A stretch of 64,000 bases of DNA, from contig JAULJL010000001.1 of the NCBI GenBank assembly GCA_030761205.1, forward strand, positions 43,751,645 through 43,815,644. Reading direction: 5' to 3'. The translations under genes and the position numbers were made by a program. This DNA comes from Fremontodendron californicum (lineage: Eukaryota > Streptophyta > Magnoliopsida > Malvales > Malvaceae). Below the pieces are notes generated by a model. It saw nothing but the letters and a program-made list of their open reading frames with translations, was not told the DNA's origin and made no database searches. This document shows, in pieces, positions 8,818 through 22,538 of the stretch (position 1 is the stretch's first letter; every line of letters starts with the position of its first letter).

Positions 8818-11166
8818 TTAGTCCCCTACATTTAGGTTGAATTTAGCCGCTTTGATGCGTGAGATAAGAGACTCCCCCATATTCGATAATCCTTTCCTAC
8901 CAACCAACTTCACCCCAAAGATGCGATGTAACAAATTCATCCTGTTCCCATCTCCATTCACTTCACTTAATTGAATGGTCTGCTTCCTTGTTATCAAGCC
9001 GTAAAGACACAGGTAACTCAATTTATCCCCCTCGAATCTCGCCCTTATTAATGCATGAGATCCAAGATCATTTGAATTGGGATCAAACAAAGCTGAGAAG
9101 CTCCCAAATGTGAGGTCAGGGTTCTCAAACAATTTATTCAAACTATCACTTTCCTCGGTATCATTATTATTAACTTTATCAGTCAGAGCCAATGACCTCC
9201 TCCTGGCAACTCTAAGTATGTTAGCAGCCTCTCTCATGCCACTTAGAAAAGCTCCGTGCATTGTGGCAGGATACTGCTTATTAGTCGCCTCACCTGCAAA
9301 GAAAACTCTGCCATCTCCAACACTCTCAGCAAGAATATCATAATCATCCCCTGATGAACCAATTGCAACATAAGAGTAGGATCCATATGTGAAGCAATCT
9401 TTCCCCCACCGGGTACAAACAGCCTGAACAGGATCTGGAACAACAATCCCTTTTGGATGAAAAATGCCCCGCAGTATGTTTAATACCCTTTTCACAGACT
9501 CAACAGGAGACATCATTTCAAACTTAATTGCTGCATCTCCTGCAACAAGAGCAACAAGAAGTGGTCCTCCTGACACAGAAGCATAGCTATAAAACAAAAA
9601 GAACTCGCCTCTCATACTCGAGTCTTCTGTCAGGTGGCCAAAAGTATCAATCTCTCCACCCCAAAAATTGTACGGAAACAGCATAGCAACCTTATTCAGC
9701 AAGCCATATCCTAGTCTCTGAATAGCATCCTTCTTTCTTTGTGGAAGCTCAGGAACAAATTCTATCGATCCATTCTTGAGAACTCCTAATGGAACTGTGC
9801 AAAGAGCCATATCCCCACGAAACTCCTGTCCACCGGCATAAACTCTAACCCCATCAATGCCATACCTGATACTTTGCACAGTCCTCCCATAAAAAATGGG
9901 AAGGTCCTCAGCAAGTGCCCGAACAAACCTCTCATTGCCACCAGGTATAAAACAATGATCACCACCCATCTCATACGGATCATCTTGATCCCAATAGGCC
10001 ATTGACAAATTAGCCATCAAGGAAGCATTAGCATATTCTAAATTTGCAAGATGCCAATCCAACAGCATCCTTTCCTGTGAATCCTCAGCTACCTTGTAAA
10101 CACTCCTAAAGGCTTCTAGTGCGGTCCCTAATGGAACATCAACTGATTTAACTTCCTCAATCATAGAATGCCTAAGCTTACAAACCCTATCCAATAACTT
10201 ATTAAAAGAAACCTCTATCCTAGAATCAACATCAGCATCTACTGCCTTTCCATCAGGCAAATACAAAGGGCAAATATCTCGCACCTTATGAAGAGGTAAT
10301 CCCATTTGCCTTGCAAGAACCCCGAGTGGGTTCCCATTAATTCCGGTGAGAACGCTCCCACCAAGATCCGCAGCAGCCACTACCCCATCACCGTTCATCT
10401 TCCTTGTCTTCACGCGCCCCCCAGGACGCGTCCTACCTTCCAAGACGACAACTTTAAACCCCATTGAAACTAACTGCCTAGCCGCAACCAAACCCGCAAA
10501 ACCCGCACCCACAATCACCACATTGGCTCTTTCCACACCATCAAATGACTTCAATTTCGCTTCTTTAACAGACAGGGCTAAACCAAAATTAATGTAACCG
10601 TGTTCAAGAAGAAAACTGTATGCTGCGTCCACCAGGTTTTTGTGCTCGGCTCGGATTGATTCCAGCGCGTGATCACGCGTCAACCAGAAAGATACATTTG
10701 ATCTCCAGCGAGCAAGAATGTGGTTTCTCACAACGATGTAATTAGCTTGTTCTTGGCCTCCGATTCTTGATACCACATTGGCTTCGATTTCCTCTTCAGT
10801 AAGAGAATCAACAGGGAAACCGACGGAGATTGCGATTAAAGATTCGGTGTCCATTTCTTTAGCGAGGCCTGATATTCGAGGGCGACGGTTCTTCGAGAAG
10901 GATGGGTTGGCGTTGAGTTCAGTGAAGAAACGCTTTCTGCGGCGGCGTCTACGAACAGGTGGGCCCGGCTCGGTGGGGTTTGAATTAGTGTTTTGGGGTT
11001 GTTCGTCGGGGACGGGGTCGGAAGATTCATCTTGGGAATCCGAAATAGGGGGGTCCCGTGTCGTGTCGGGGTTTTCTTGGTTTTCAGGGTTGGAGTTTTC
11101 CGGTGAGGAGTTAAAGTCGGAAACGAGATCGTTAGGGTTCTCGGAGGTGTCCTGGGGAGGCTCCAT
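8818..11166 (-). CDS. LDL1: LSD1-like histone demethylase LDL1 (SWIRM plus FAD amine oxidase)
   Basis: A single uninterrupted exon of 782 codons, as is usual for LDL1-type genes. The N-terminus (1-85) is acidic and disordered and is followed by the basic RRRRRRKRFF block. A SWIRM domain spans about 105-200. The amine-oxidase domain begins with the dinucleotide-binding VVIVGAGFAGLVAARQL near 217 and ends with GRVFFAGEATNKQYPATMHG near 625. The C-terminus (from about 655) is the plant-specific LDL1 tail. As in other plant members there is no tower-domain insertion. The enzyme removes methyl groups from mono- and dimethyl H3K4 in the nucleus using FAD. Arabidopsis LDL1 represses FLC and other loci together with LDL2 and FLD. 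No damaged residue was seen. The start ATG at 11166 directly follows a plausible leader. Confidence 0.95.
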   Translation of the reverse strand: MEPPQDTSENPNDLVSDFNSSPENSNPENQENPDTTRDPPISDSQDESSDPVPDEQPQNTNSNPTEPGPPVRRRRRRKRFFTELNANPSFSKNRRPRISGLAKEMDTESLIAISVGFPVDSLTEEEIEANVVSRIGGQEQANYIVVRNHILARWRSNVSFWLTRDHALESIRAEHKNLVDAAYSFLLEHGYINFGLALSVKEAKLKSFDGVERANVVIVGAGFAGLVAARQLVSMGFKVVVLEGRTRPGGRVKTRKMNGDGVVAAADLGGSVLTGINGNPLGVLARQMGLPLHKVRDICPLYLPDGKAVDADVDSRIEVSFNKLLDRVCKLRHSMIEEVKSVDVPLGTALEAFRSVYKVAEDSQERMLLDWHLANLEYANASLMANLSMAYWDQDDPYEMGGDHCFIPGGNERFVRALAEDLPIFYGRTVQSIRYGIDGVRVYAGGQEFRGDMALCTVPLGVLKNGSIEFVPELPQRKKDAIQRLGYGLLNKVAMLFPYNFWGGEIDTFGHLTEDSSMRGEFFLFYSYASVSGGPLLVALVAGDAAIKFEMMSPVESVKRVLNILRGIFHPKGIVVPDPVQAVCTRWGKDCFTYGSYSYVAIGSSGDDYDILAESVGDGRVFFAGEATNKQYPATMHGAFLSGMREAANILRVARRRSLALTDKVNNNDTEESDSLNKLFENPDLTFGSFSALFDPNSNDLGSHALIRARFEGDKLSYLCLYGLITRKQTIQLSEVNGDGNRMNLLHRIFGVKLVGRKGLSNMGESLISRIKAAKFNLNVGD

Positions 11167-11779
11167 TTTTGGAATTTTTAAGAATTATGGTTTTGGTTTG
11201 GGCTTTGAGTGTTAAAACTGTGAATTGAATCAAATAAATAAATAAACAATGTCGCCTCCTCGCCGTCGCCGCCGGGAGGTCGTTTTACTTCTCTACTTAC
11301 TTACTTTTACCCATGAGTCCAAATCGTGTAATTGGGTGAAGGCCCAATATTGGAGAGCAGAAACAACCCCATAGATTTTGATTTGTTCTTTTTAGGAGTG
11401 ACCATAGCCCCCAGCGTTACAGATCTTGGGCTATTGGCCCACCCGGAAATGTGTTTACTTATATTATACGATTTTGTGGCTCTTCATTCCTTTCCTTTGT
11501 CTATTGCTAATTGCTAATTGCTAATTGCTGTTGCTGAAGCTAAAAGTAGAAATAGTAATACAAGAGTGAGAAGATGATTTAAAACGGGTGGATGGATGGA
11601 TGGAAAATATGATGAAGACGTAGACGCAACATCAAACTCCATGGATGATAGCACATGCCATATTTGAACGGAAACCACAATTCCAACTTTCCATTATACA
11701 TTAAATCTCATATGTTTGGTTACAACAATTGATCTTAGCCCCTTACAAAAGAATATTACAGTACCACAACTTGAACTTC
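11167..11779. other. Short intergenic spacer between LDL1 start and BSK1-like stop
   Basis: It holds the LDL1 upstream region (a GC-rich patch at 11250-11285) and, at about 11508-11530, four tandem ATTGCTA-type heptamers. The part next to 11780 is probably the BSK1-like 3' UTR. No gene is supported. Confidence 0.6.
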
Positions 11780-14700
11780 TCAAGATCCTTTCCCACCCCG
11801 TTGCCTTTTTTCTTCTAATGCAGCAGCCTCATTCAACATGTCAGCTGCATCCTTGTGCATGTCTAGCTTGGCAAGGGCAACAGCCTGCATGTAAAATGCT
11901 GTCGACCAGTCAGGGTACACACATTGTGCTTGCATTGCATCTCTGAGGGCAGCATCTGGTTGATCACACAGAAGATGGCAGAGACTTCTTCGTGCATATA
12001 CAGTTGGAGAAACCATGGTTCCAACATCTATGAACTGCAATGAAAAAATGGAATCAAATTAACCAACCATTAATGCACAAAAACGCTATTTTCTTTTTCC
12101 CTTTTTCCTGAATATCTATAATCAGAATGCCTTCCATCTAGCTTCTTTATTTGGATCCTGAGGGAAGAATTGCACCAATTGGTTCCCAAGACCACGTTAG
12201 ATATACCAAAGTAAAAAATGGCATCTAAAGTTCTTGAGATGCCAAAAAGTGCTTCAGTGCATGAAGCATAAGAAGCAGAAATAAGGATCTCAAATTTCCA
12301 ATTTCATTGATTGGCTCAAAATCAATGCTTAACCTTCCCCACCCTCATTTTTCTATTGAGCCAAAAATCCCAGGATCCAACTGACAAAATACCAGAAGCA
12401 CCATGAAGTTAATTAATTGGGTCAACATGCCCTAGTCCTTTTAGGACCACACAATTGCTGTGCATGAATGTCATCTCTTCGTCCCAGTAAGAAATTGAAT
12501 GTATACCTGAGAGTAACACTCTATAGCAGTTTTAAAATCTTTGTCACGAAATGCTACATCTCCACGCTTTCTAGCCTCCAACATATCTCTCATCTGTTGA
12601 GTCCACTCTTGAAAGGATAGCTGAACCAGTCCATATCAAAAGGGATTTAGCACCACATAATAGATAGGCATCCACAAATCTATATTCTACAACCCAATTA
12701 CCTCATTTGTTCCTTCATCATCTTTGTAATGTGTCATTACCAAAATTTGGTGGATAGCTGTGAGATCCATCCGCGAACAGGCATCACCCATTGGAGACAG
12801 AGGGTGCTGAGGAGTAGGAGGCCCCTCCTCATGCTTGGGAATTCCCAACATCACATAAGATGGAACCTGAAAACGAAGACTCAAGAATCAAGATCCTAGG
12901 AGTCAGATAAAAATAAAAATTCTAATATTTAATAAGAACATAACAATAAATGCAAAGAAAATTTCCTTAAATGCACATCCAAGAACGAAAAATGAGACAC
13001 TTTGAAGGGTGAGCGAAGGAGTATGAAACATGACTCACATCAGGTTTATTCTGCAATGGGGCAAGTGTAGCCACAAGATCTTTGGTATTTGGCCGCTCCC
13101 TTGGTTCATATTGCAAACATCGTGAGGCGAGATCAAAGACCACTGTTGCCTCTTCAGTTGAAAAGTTTCCCTCTAGATGTGAATCCATCAAGAGAAGAAT
13201 GTTTTTGCCCCGTATCATATCAAGAGCCTGCATACAAACAAAATGATACATAGTTTTTTTTAAAATAATCTCCAAAAATTACAACTTCAGAAATATCAAT
13301 AAACAGAAGATAGAAGTAAAGGCAGGAAAAATCAAGTGGCAACAGAATGATATTTTTATCCCTTTTTCTTCATGAAGAATCTTCATATATAAATCAGGTG
13401 GAGTCATCATATCCAAGAATTTAATGATGTTTATAAAAACAAAGCCAAATGCATGTAGTTCTAATCTGACCATCCGTGAGAAATCACAAATCCTTGGTAC
13501 CCAAATATCCTACACTTTCAAATAAGAACCCCGTTTCAAATGACTATTCAATTTCTCCCTTGGCTATCCCACCCTAGGTTTAACCACCACAATTATATGC
13601 AGCTGAATAGCATGTTCATTACAGCTTTCCAAGGAAAGAAAAAGTACTAAAAGGATAATTACTTACATGACTTGGAGGAATGTGCTTTCCACTGAGAAGA
13701 TCCAAAAGGACAGTTCCGAAGCTGAATATAACACTTTCAGGAGTAACCCTTCCTAGAACACAGATGTTAGTACATTAATCAAATCAGAAAAATCATTCAA
13801 GCCACGAACAATTCCCAGAAGAATAATCAATCATTCAGTCCTAGAAACTTCAAAGTTCTAAATAATCAATTTTCACGATAGACTTAATGCTTTATGATCA
13901 TCTATAAATATCTGAAATGGAGGAAACTTTTACTGTCTCTCAGATTTGCTATCAATCCAACCATGTCAAAGCTAGCTACTTTAGCAAAAGTAAAAAAAGG
14001 TCCATTGGTGGTCTAACATCTTAGCATCACAAGCTCCCCACCTCTTCCCATATTTGGTAAAGATGAATTGATGGCAGTAATTCTCACACAATCTATCAAG
14101 AGCAAGTTTAAATATGTTTCATGCATTTGCAAAATAGACACATCATAATACTTAATTTGACAGAGTACTCACTTACTACAGGTGTTTGCAAAAAACCTGT
14201 TTCTGTAGTTTTGCATAAAATTCTGTCAAGGTTCCTTCCCTCTTCTTAGCAGAAAATATGAATGATAAAACAAATCTAAACATTTCAAAACAATTCACTA
14301 AATGACTAAGTTTTAGATTTACACGTAGACACTAAAAGGTAAATATAATCCAAAGGAAGATTGTTTTCTTTTTCTTAATGAGAGCGGCAAAGGAAATTAA
14401 ATAATAAAAAGATTTAAAAGCAGTTACCATTTTTTAAATACTCAGGAGGTGTATATGCAAGATTGGTACTATAACTTTTCCCATCCCGACTGTTCTTCAT
14501 CAAGCCAAAACAAGAAAGTCGAGGATCACCATTCTGCCAAAACCATTAACAACATTACCAATTTGCTCCATAACAAATACCAATACCTATAAATGAAAGA
14601 GGGATTTGTTGCAACACCTCATCAGAGAGAACCCTATATGCATTCAAATCGTGGTACAATGGACGACCTTCGCTACTACAATAATCTAATGCTTCAGCTA

Positions 14701-15638
14701 TATATAAAGCAACTCTCAACCGCATGGCCCACTCGATAGTCTGGTTTTCCCCTGTCAAGCAAGTAAAGAACTGAAATTAGCTTCAAGCCAAAAATGAAAG
14801 CAGGAAAAGGAAAGAGTAAACCCAAAATTATGCGTCCAAAAATTAAAAAATTAATTATTATGCAGGGTCTAACTGTTTGAAAATTAATTAGGTGGAAGAA
14901 ATTTAATGGAACACATCAATAAACATCCAAACCAGTTAGGTTCAAGCCTTCAAGGAAGTAATAATTGCACTTAAATTGAATTAAATTAAATTTGTTTTTG
15001 TTCAGAAAAAGAAATGGTAGCTAAAATTGGAACATACAGTGAAATAAATGCTTTGCAAGGGTATCATTGGGCATGTACTCAGCAACAAGCAATCTCTCGT
15101 CACCATTACAGCAATACCCAATCAAATTCGCCATTCTTTTATGTCTCAGCTTTCCAACACCCCATGCTTCATCCTTTTAAGGAAAGACAAAAATGAAAAC
15201 AAAGCAGAATTGAAATCCTGGAAATGGAAATGATTCAATGATTTGGGGGGAAAAGGAATTAAAACATACGGCGAATTGTTTTGGATCGGGCCAGGCTAAT
15301 TTGGTAAATTTCTTGATGGCGATCCAACGGCGATTATTGTCGTTCTGGAGGCGACCTTTGTAGACCACATTGGGGGCCTTTTCGCCGCTTTCCGATACGA
15401 TGAAATCGGAGCTGAAGTTGTTGGTGGCAGCCTTTAGCTCAGCAAGGGAGAACTCCCAGAAATCAGGGGCGCCCCCGGCTCCAACGCCAACGGAACCCGT
15501 TCCGTTGGAGGGTTGGGGAGGGCCGTTATTGGTGTGAGTGAGACGGTTGTTGTTCTTGCTGCTGTGGTGTTGGTGGTTATGATTGGTTTTGTGGTGTGAT
15601 TCGCGTCCTCTAAGAAAGGACGATTCGCAGCAGCCCAT
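11780..15638 (-). CDS. BSK1: Brassinosteroid-signalling kinase, BSK1-type
   Basis: Nine exons (15638-15270, 15173-15038, 14751-14618, 14533-14428, 13752-13667, 13227-13039, 12866-12702, 12620-12507, 12034-11780) sum to 1554 bases, giving 517 residues with consistent phases. The protein starts MGCC, an N-myristoylation and palmitoylation signal for the plasma membrane. The receptor-like cytoplasmic kinase (RLCK-XII) domain follows, with EFSLAELKAATNNF, the ATP-site lysine in IAIKKF, YHDLNAYRV in place of HRD-x-x-x-N, and SCFG in place of DFG. A C-terminal TPR region (about 400-517) includes FIDVGTMVSPTVYARRSLC and ends RQRGGKGS. BSK proteins are phosphorylated by BRI1 and relay brassinosteroid and immune signals. 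The altered HRD and DFG motifs are the family norm, so weak or absent catalysis is expected. Assignment to BSK1 rather than another BSK rests on the MGCC start and TPR sequence. Confidence 0.9.
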
Positions 15639-17076
15639 AACTCGGGGGGGGGGGGTGAGTTGACTCAGACGACTAATAAATAACCATAGAGAATCCTCCT
15701 CTTCTTCTTCTTTTTCCTTTTAATTTATACTTTTGTTTTCATTTATTTAATTAATCGAAGAGGGGAGCATAGGAAGCCTTTGGAGATTTGAGGGAAGGGG
15801 AAGGGGAAGGGGAAAGAGAGATCTAAGGAGTGAGAAGCAGCGGCAGCTTTCTCTTTTTTCTCATTGCCTTTCTTTTCTTTTCTTTCTGCACTGACAAAAC
15901 CTCTGCCCCTCTCTACGTTCGTTTTTTTTTTTTTTTATATAAATAATTTGTACTACTATTGATTATTGAATTGTCCTTTTTACGTGCTTGAAGGGTGTTT
16001 TTGTCCTTATCATCACCTCTACATTACTATTACTAACGTCTAATTTTATTTTCTCGCGATATTTTGGACTTCTGTTCTATTCTTCCCTTACGCTACGCCT
16101 ACGCTACACAAACTCTCGTTTCTTTTTTTTTCTTCTTTCTTTTCTTAACAAATGTGCCAAATGTTCTTTCTATAAAAGAATTATGTAATTTGTTAACAAT
16201 GCTGTAAAGCTATTATTTAAGTAATACTATTTTAAGTAATGTTAGAATTGACCAGAATTGACTACACCCGTCGTGTACGTAAAGGAAAAAAGTTGCCTAC
16301 AGATATATTTTTTTAAATGAATAATTTTTAATAAATATTTTTTATTTTAAAAAATATTATATAAAAAATTTTAAAAACTTTAATACATCAATTTTATTAT
16401 TTATATTATAAAATTATTTTATTTTTTAAGATAATGAATATGTGATTATTCTTTAATTTTAGTTGTAAAATTTTTAAAAAAAATCCAATGCAACTATATA
16501 AGAAAATATATTTCATTAAAGTTAATGAAAGCACTCACTAATATAGTAATATATACTGGGAAAGAGGGCAGGTGTTGTGAGCTCATTGGTTGCATCCAAT
16601 AAAAGGAGAAAGAAGTGTGCGTGCGTAATGCGTTACGAGTTGAAGATCCACCACACTGGGAAAAATAATCGTGAGATTTGGGAGTTTTTCATTTTTGTCT
16701 TTTCCAATATATTTATTACTTTTTTATTATCATCAATTAAAAATGTTACGATTAATTTGCATTGCACTTGCAATGACATCACCAAAAAGCTTACGCCATA
16801 TCAATATTCTAATTACTAATATAATACAGTACGGTTATTCTGCTTTCTCTTCAACCTTGTTTGAATTTCTTTATATCCTTCTTAATTAATTAATAATAAT
16901 AATTAAACCCATCTTATTTTATCTTAATAACGTTAAGCACTCAAACTTTCTTTTTTTGGTGCAAAGCACTCAAAGTAATTTAATTTATGTCAATATATAT
17001 ATATATTTTCCATAAAAGGGGAAAAAGGCAAAATGTAATTAATATCTTTATGGTGTTCAGACAAGATCTTTGAGTT

Positions 17077-17107
<31 letters not shown>

Positions 17108-20100
17108 ATGGAAATGATTAAATTGATATTTTCAGCTAAAAAATTTAAATGATAAAAGTATTTAAAAACAAAATAATTTAGTAATATAACACATGTATTA
17201 GTCTAGGCGGGTATATTAGTTCTTCTTTTTCTTGTCCTTTCTTGAAAGAAATATTGATTCCACATTAATTTGTATAAATTCACTTTAGCTAGGACCTATA
17301 TTTCTCTCATCTAAAAGTAAAAAAATTGTTTCCTTTAAATATCCATACTTCTTTTCTCTTTCACATATCTTTAAATAATCATAATTATATAGTATGTATC
17401 AAGCAAACATAATTATATAGTATGTGATAAAATTATTCATTTATTTGTTTATCTTGTATTGGATATGTGCATTAAGACTAGTACTACAAGATGAAAATAT
17501 GCAGGTTAATGGAAATTTATTGTATATTTCAAGCTAACTCAAGTATTTATATATATTGGTCAATAGTATTCTGAAAAACGTTTGGAAAGCTCACGAGGCA
17601 CAGGCAGGCAGGGGAATTTGTTTTCAGTGTTATGACTGGAAATTTGACTCCCATGAACAGTAGCAACTACCAATCTTCCTGCAACAGTCTTAACTCTGCC
17701 CATCTAATTACTGAACCTGCTTAGTTATTTAAACAATGAAGGCTGAAAACTAATAAAGAATAATAAATTAATAATATGCTGGCAAGCATACAGTGCAGCT
17801 GATGTCAAAAATCGCTACCTCGCCAAAGCACATTGGTAAAATTCAGAGACAAAATACAATGAAGCCTATACGAGGAATTGGCACCCTGTAATCTATATAT
17901 ATATATATATATATATATATGACACTTAAAAATGCAATCAAACAATGTGAACTTTGCTTCTTTGAGCAGCTCTTAAACGATAAACCTACAGCTGATGACG
18001 ATAAGGATGCTTTATCAAGTCTTGCCTCAACCCAAAATTAAAAACCTTATCTTAATCAAAAAGACAGATTGGGGGAAGATGACTTTAGATTCAGTTGGTT
18101 GAGTTTCAGTTAGGCTAGCTAGGCAATAGCTAATTAAGTATATCCTCCATCAGCATTCAGAAACAATATCAAGGTAAACCAGGTTTCAATCAACCAGTCC
18201 TAGATTGCACAGATCACAGATGTGAGATGTCATCACAAGGAAATTTACTGATAATTATGCAGCCAAACCACAAATAATAATTTCTTTATACTGATCATAA
18301 TAATTAAAGATGCATACCTAAGCAATTTAGAAGCCGGCCCTGTACCTTAACCATGAATAAGGACATTCGGGTTTATCTTGAGTGGCCGTGCCGTGCCCTC
18401 TTCAATGCATTTATATATGAAGCTCCTTATAAGCTTGCCTCGAGTGGCTAGCAGGCTTCTCCATTGCCATGAAAATCTGCTTTAGACCATACTGTAAGCT
18501 AGTAGCATCCCTGAGATTATCACTGCGACGTGTGGTATCTCTAGGTAGAAGGAAAACACTTTCTTCCCTCGCACTTGCACTATTTTTTACTCGACTCTCT
18601 CTCCTCTTTTTCCAAGGTCTTTACTTTTCTTTCCATTGCCTTCTCAGAAGTAATCCTTTGTTGCAGATAATCATCTAATCTCCAGACTTTGCTTCATTTT
18701 CCCCCCCATCCCAGTTTAGTTCCCTCTGAGACTGATTTCTCTAATCCTGAATTTACACATTAAGGCTTTGCACGTAAGTGCAAAGAAGAGAATTAAAAAG
18801 ATGAAAAATTAGAGGAGAAAAGATAGAAAACATATATATTTTTTTTATCTTAAAAAGTTGCATTTGTTAGAAATTGATACCAATCCTCAAAATCATTTGA
18901 ATTTTGATGTAAAAGATGTATAAATGGAGTTACTAATTTGGATAATATATCCAAATGTATTCCTTTTTGATTAAAAGGATCCGATTCTTGTAGCCAAAAT
19001 TCTTAAGAGTCTAATAAGACTTTTTATTTTTTATTTTTTTATATTACTACCAATTTTACATGGCTTCTACTTGGTAAGAAAGATGAAAAAGGGAAAAGAA
19101 AAAATAATTTTTTTAGAATTGAAAAATAAGAAAGAAAATAAAAATTATATTATTTGATCATTATATACACATTTAAGTTTAACTCACATTTCTCTCATTT
19201 TCTTTGTTCTTATCATTGTGCATTATGGTAAAAAATAGTTATTTTTTTATTTTCACTTTTTTATTTTTACTAAATACACTCAAAATTCATTTTATTTTTT
19301 CATTCTTTCACTTTTTAACTCTACCAAACAAACCCTAACTGAAGACCATGTAATGACTTCACATAATCTAAGGTTTCTCTTCAAACTGAAAAGTATCCAT
19401 TATCAGGTCATTTTCTTTGTTCAGTGACAGCTCTTATTCCTGGTATCCTAACCAGAATCTGCAGTCTCTACAGTGAATATCTAAATCTAGCTAAGACTTA
19501 ATTAGGAGCTATTGAGAGATCAAATCATCTAATTAGTAGGAGAAAACAATTATTATGATAAATAATTCAGTTAAAAGTATATCCAGGGAAAAGATGGATA
19601 GTTTCAAAAGCCTGCTAATGTAAATTCAAGTCAATTCAAACCTAATTATTTTCTCTTTTATAGAACTTCACTGTCCAGTCCATATTCGTTAATAATGAAT
19701 CTTTATTTCCATATTTCTTAAAATTCTTATATACCAACTTTTGTTTCTTCTTCAAATTACAAATGGACAATAGGTGCTATGTTCTTGCAAGAGGAGACGT
19801 CACCATTCACCTTATAATCTATTACTAGTGAAATGTAATATCAGCAGATTGACAAGTTGAAGACTGAGGTACTCTAAATCTTTTCGTTATGTTGTTTGGG
19901 AGTTGCACAATATAAAACAGAGTAATATTTACTAGACTGACAATGTACCAGTGAATCAGTTCATTGACCTTCGGCCATTTTAATTCTTTTTTCGTCTTTA
20001 TACTTTATTATATGCTCTAAAAGTAAAGAATTAAAGCACTTCAGTTATTTTCACTTTAATTCGTTTCAACTTGGAAATCTTTCATGCCTTAAAGGCTTTA

Positions 20101-22538
20101 AACCCATTAAAGGAAATTTGCTGTCTGAAAAACTTTAAAAAAAAAAAAAAAAAAAACTTTTAAAAAAGGTGTTTGTAATAAGTTGGGGGCTATGCAGGCC
20201 TACCTGCCCGGTGAAAGGACAACGACAAAGCCCAAAGCTTGGTGTATTGGGTTGGGATGGTCCACCTTCTCTGGTCTCCAACTGGAGTTTAGATCGTTTC
20301 TGAGTAGGATTATAGGCTTCAGGTACACTTCCTTTTCTTATCATTATTTGTAGTCTAATAGTAATAGGGACCATCGGTCATCTTATGGTTGAAATAGAAA
20401 TAGTTTCAATATTCAAACAAAAATCAGAGGCAGCATTACTACTTACTAGGCCCCGTAGGGCTTAAACAAGGGCAGGGCCCATAAGGCTCTGTACCTTCTG
20501 TTCTTTTTCGTCTTTAATTTGCTTTTACAAAAAAAAAGAGGAAGGTGCTGTCAGATTATTTGTCACCCTTCATTTTTCTTTTAAACAAATCGCGTCACAT
20601 ACAAATTTGAACTGATTGGGTCACGAACAAACAGATCCCATTGGCCCATATTAGTTTATCTTGAGGCCCGTTTGAGTAACATGGGCCTAGGAGCATGCTA
20701 GCCCAAATGCTCAACAGGAAAATGCTTAAGTTGTAGAAATTAGAAAATTACTGTATATTTCAATTAAAAAAGAATACACTGGTAGAATCAATATACCTAA
20801 CTTTTCAACCCTTTGAATGATGAAAAAAATAAAACCTGTTCCTACAAAAGTTGAACAGATGGGTCCCTTAACTCAAAATATTAAAAAAAAAAAAATTATT
20901 TTGTTTTATTTTTGCCTTAATGGAATGATTTCGTGGCAAAATAACAACTTTGTAAAAGGACAAATCAAATTTCCAACTCCCAACTTTCCAACTTCTAATT
21001 ATTATAGGGATCCAAAGCTTCTAATAATAGACTTTGTTTCAGTTCACGAATGTGATAAAATTAAAGTTTTTTGTTCAATTAATTTCACATTATCCACATA
21101 ATTGAGATCAACTGACCAAGCTATAAAGTTCTTGGCTATCTTTATACTCTGCTTTTGCTGGGAGCCCAAAACATATAAAGCTAAGTTCTGAGCTAAAATC
21201 TGCTGTCAGTGCCGGTGGAGAATCCAAAATTTCTAAGGCAAGTTGAAGGGAAGCAATACCCCAATTATATGCAGCATTATATATATATATATATATATAT
21301 GCTCTTTTAATTCCTTTACAAATGCAGCATTATATCTTGAGGCAAAACTCATGATGAAGGAATGATTGCTATTAATTATTAGCACCAAACCTTTTAAAAA
21401 AAAAAAATTATAACAAAAATAAAAATCACCTGATCAAATTCAAGTTCAACTCTGTCTAACAAACCATGTGCTGTTTTCTTTGCTTTGTCAACGTACATAT
21501 ATTTTTCCTTTTCCTTTTTGTCTTTCAGCTTTTCTTGATGATTGCTTATCTCCTTTATTTTCTTGTTTTTTCGTTCCTTAATTTTTCTTTTCTTTTTGTT
21601 GCTTGCCTGTCTGAAAAAGCCATTACCTGCCACGTGCAACCGAAAAACCATTGCATGAAGTAATTAATAAGCTTTTTCTTTTGTAATTAATTGCTAATGG
21701 CAAGAGAAAGAGATCGACAATTAGTTTAACTAATTAGCCTCCTTAATTATTATGATGCCTTAGGCCACTGCTTTGAATTAATATAAAATTTCAACCTATT
21801 AATAAATTAACAGAGTTATTAAATTACTATATATGCCAGAATTGCATCTTAAATGGTAATTAAAATTGAAAGAAAAAAGAGAAAGGGTTAAAAAGAACTT
21901 GCTTAATTCTGTAATATATATATATATATATATATATTTGTCGTTTTTCACCGGAGAATCTATATTGGAGTTATAATTTCCATGAGTTGAACCAAAGTAC
22001 AGGCCAAAAGAAAAAACACCAAACTGCTAGGTTTTTTTTAATATATAAGCAATGCCATATTAAATACTCATTATTATTAAATTTTATCAGATTTGAAGGC
22101 AAAGCAATGACAATTGCTAGAAATTGTGTTATAGACGTTGTAGTCTAGAAAATTAAATGCCAGTCAGAACTATGAAGCTAACAAAACTAATTCCTAACTA
22201 ATTTCTGTGTACTTTTTTACCTTTGGCAATTAAGACGCAGATCGTAATGCCTAAAACTGCAGCTGTGTTTCAACTTTCAATTGTTGCAACACAATACTAA
22301 CAAATAAAGTGTAATAAATAACAAAGATAAATTCATTTGAGGAAGACCAAAATTCACAGACACCATTCAAAACCTCGCTCACTGATCTCTGTGCATGCAC
22401 TTTTGGAGACTAATTTTTTCACATTAATGTTCATTTCTTTCTACTGGAGAAAAACATAAGAAAAAGTTTACAAAAAAGAAAAGGTAAATTACATCTCTAT
22501 TTTGTTTGTGAGACAATGATGTGAATAACTTTTTTCCT
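15639..22538. other. Gene-poor AT-rich spacer
   Basis: No supported protein gene in 6.9 kb. The first 300 bases are the BSK1-like promoter and leader (poly-G at about 15643-15653, AAG-rich tract). TA microsatellites occur at 17077-17101, 17893-17920, 21279-21300 and 21914-21937, and a poly(A) run at about 20138-20157. A tiny poly(A)-tailed insertion is listed separately at 16946-16963. Short frames such as 18469-18678, 20135-20374 and 20817-21101 have no recognisable domain. Confidence 0.6.
16935..16974 (-). mobile_element. Micro-retroinsertion (18 bp) with 11-bp target-site duplication
   Basis: AAGCACTCAAA occurs at 16935-16945 and again at 16964-16974. The 18 bases between read, on the minus strand, TGCACC followed by an A-rich tail. 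A perfect flanking duplication plus an A-rich 3' end is the mark of a target-primed retroinsertion, here cut down to its last few bases. The similar insertion at 34243-34266 ends in the same TGCACC(C)-A tail. Confidence 0.5.

Noticed and set aside
11780..15638. BSK1-like gene as a pseudogene because HRD and DFG motifs are altered
   Set aside because: These changes are normal for the BSK family and all nine exons keep frame.
18360..18480. Possible miRNA precursor (GGCTTCTCCATTGCC resembling part of a miR164 site)
   Set aside because: Match to miR164 or its star strand is too short and no convincing foldback was found.
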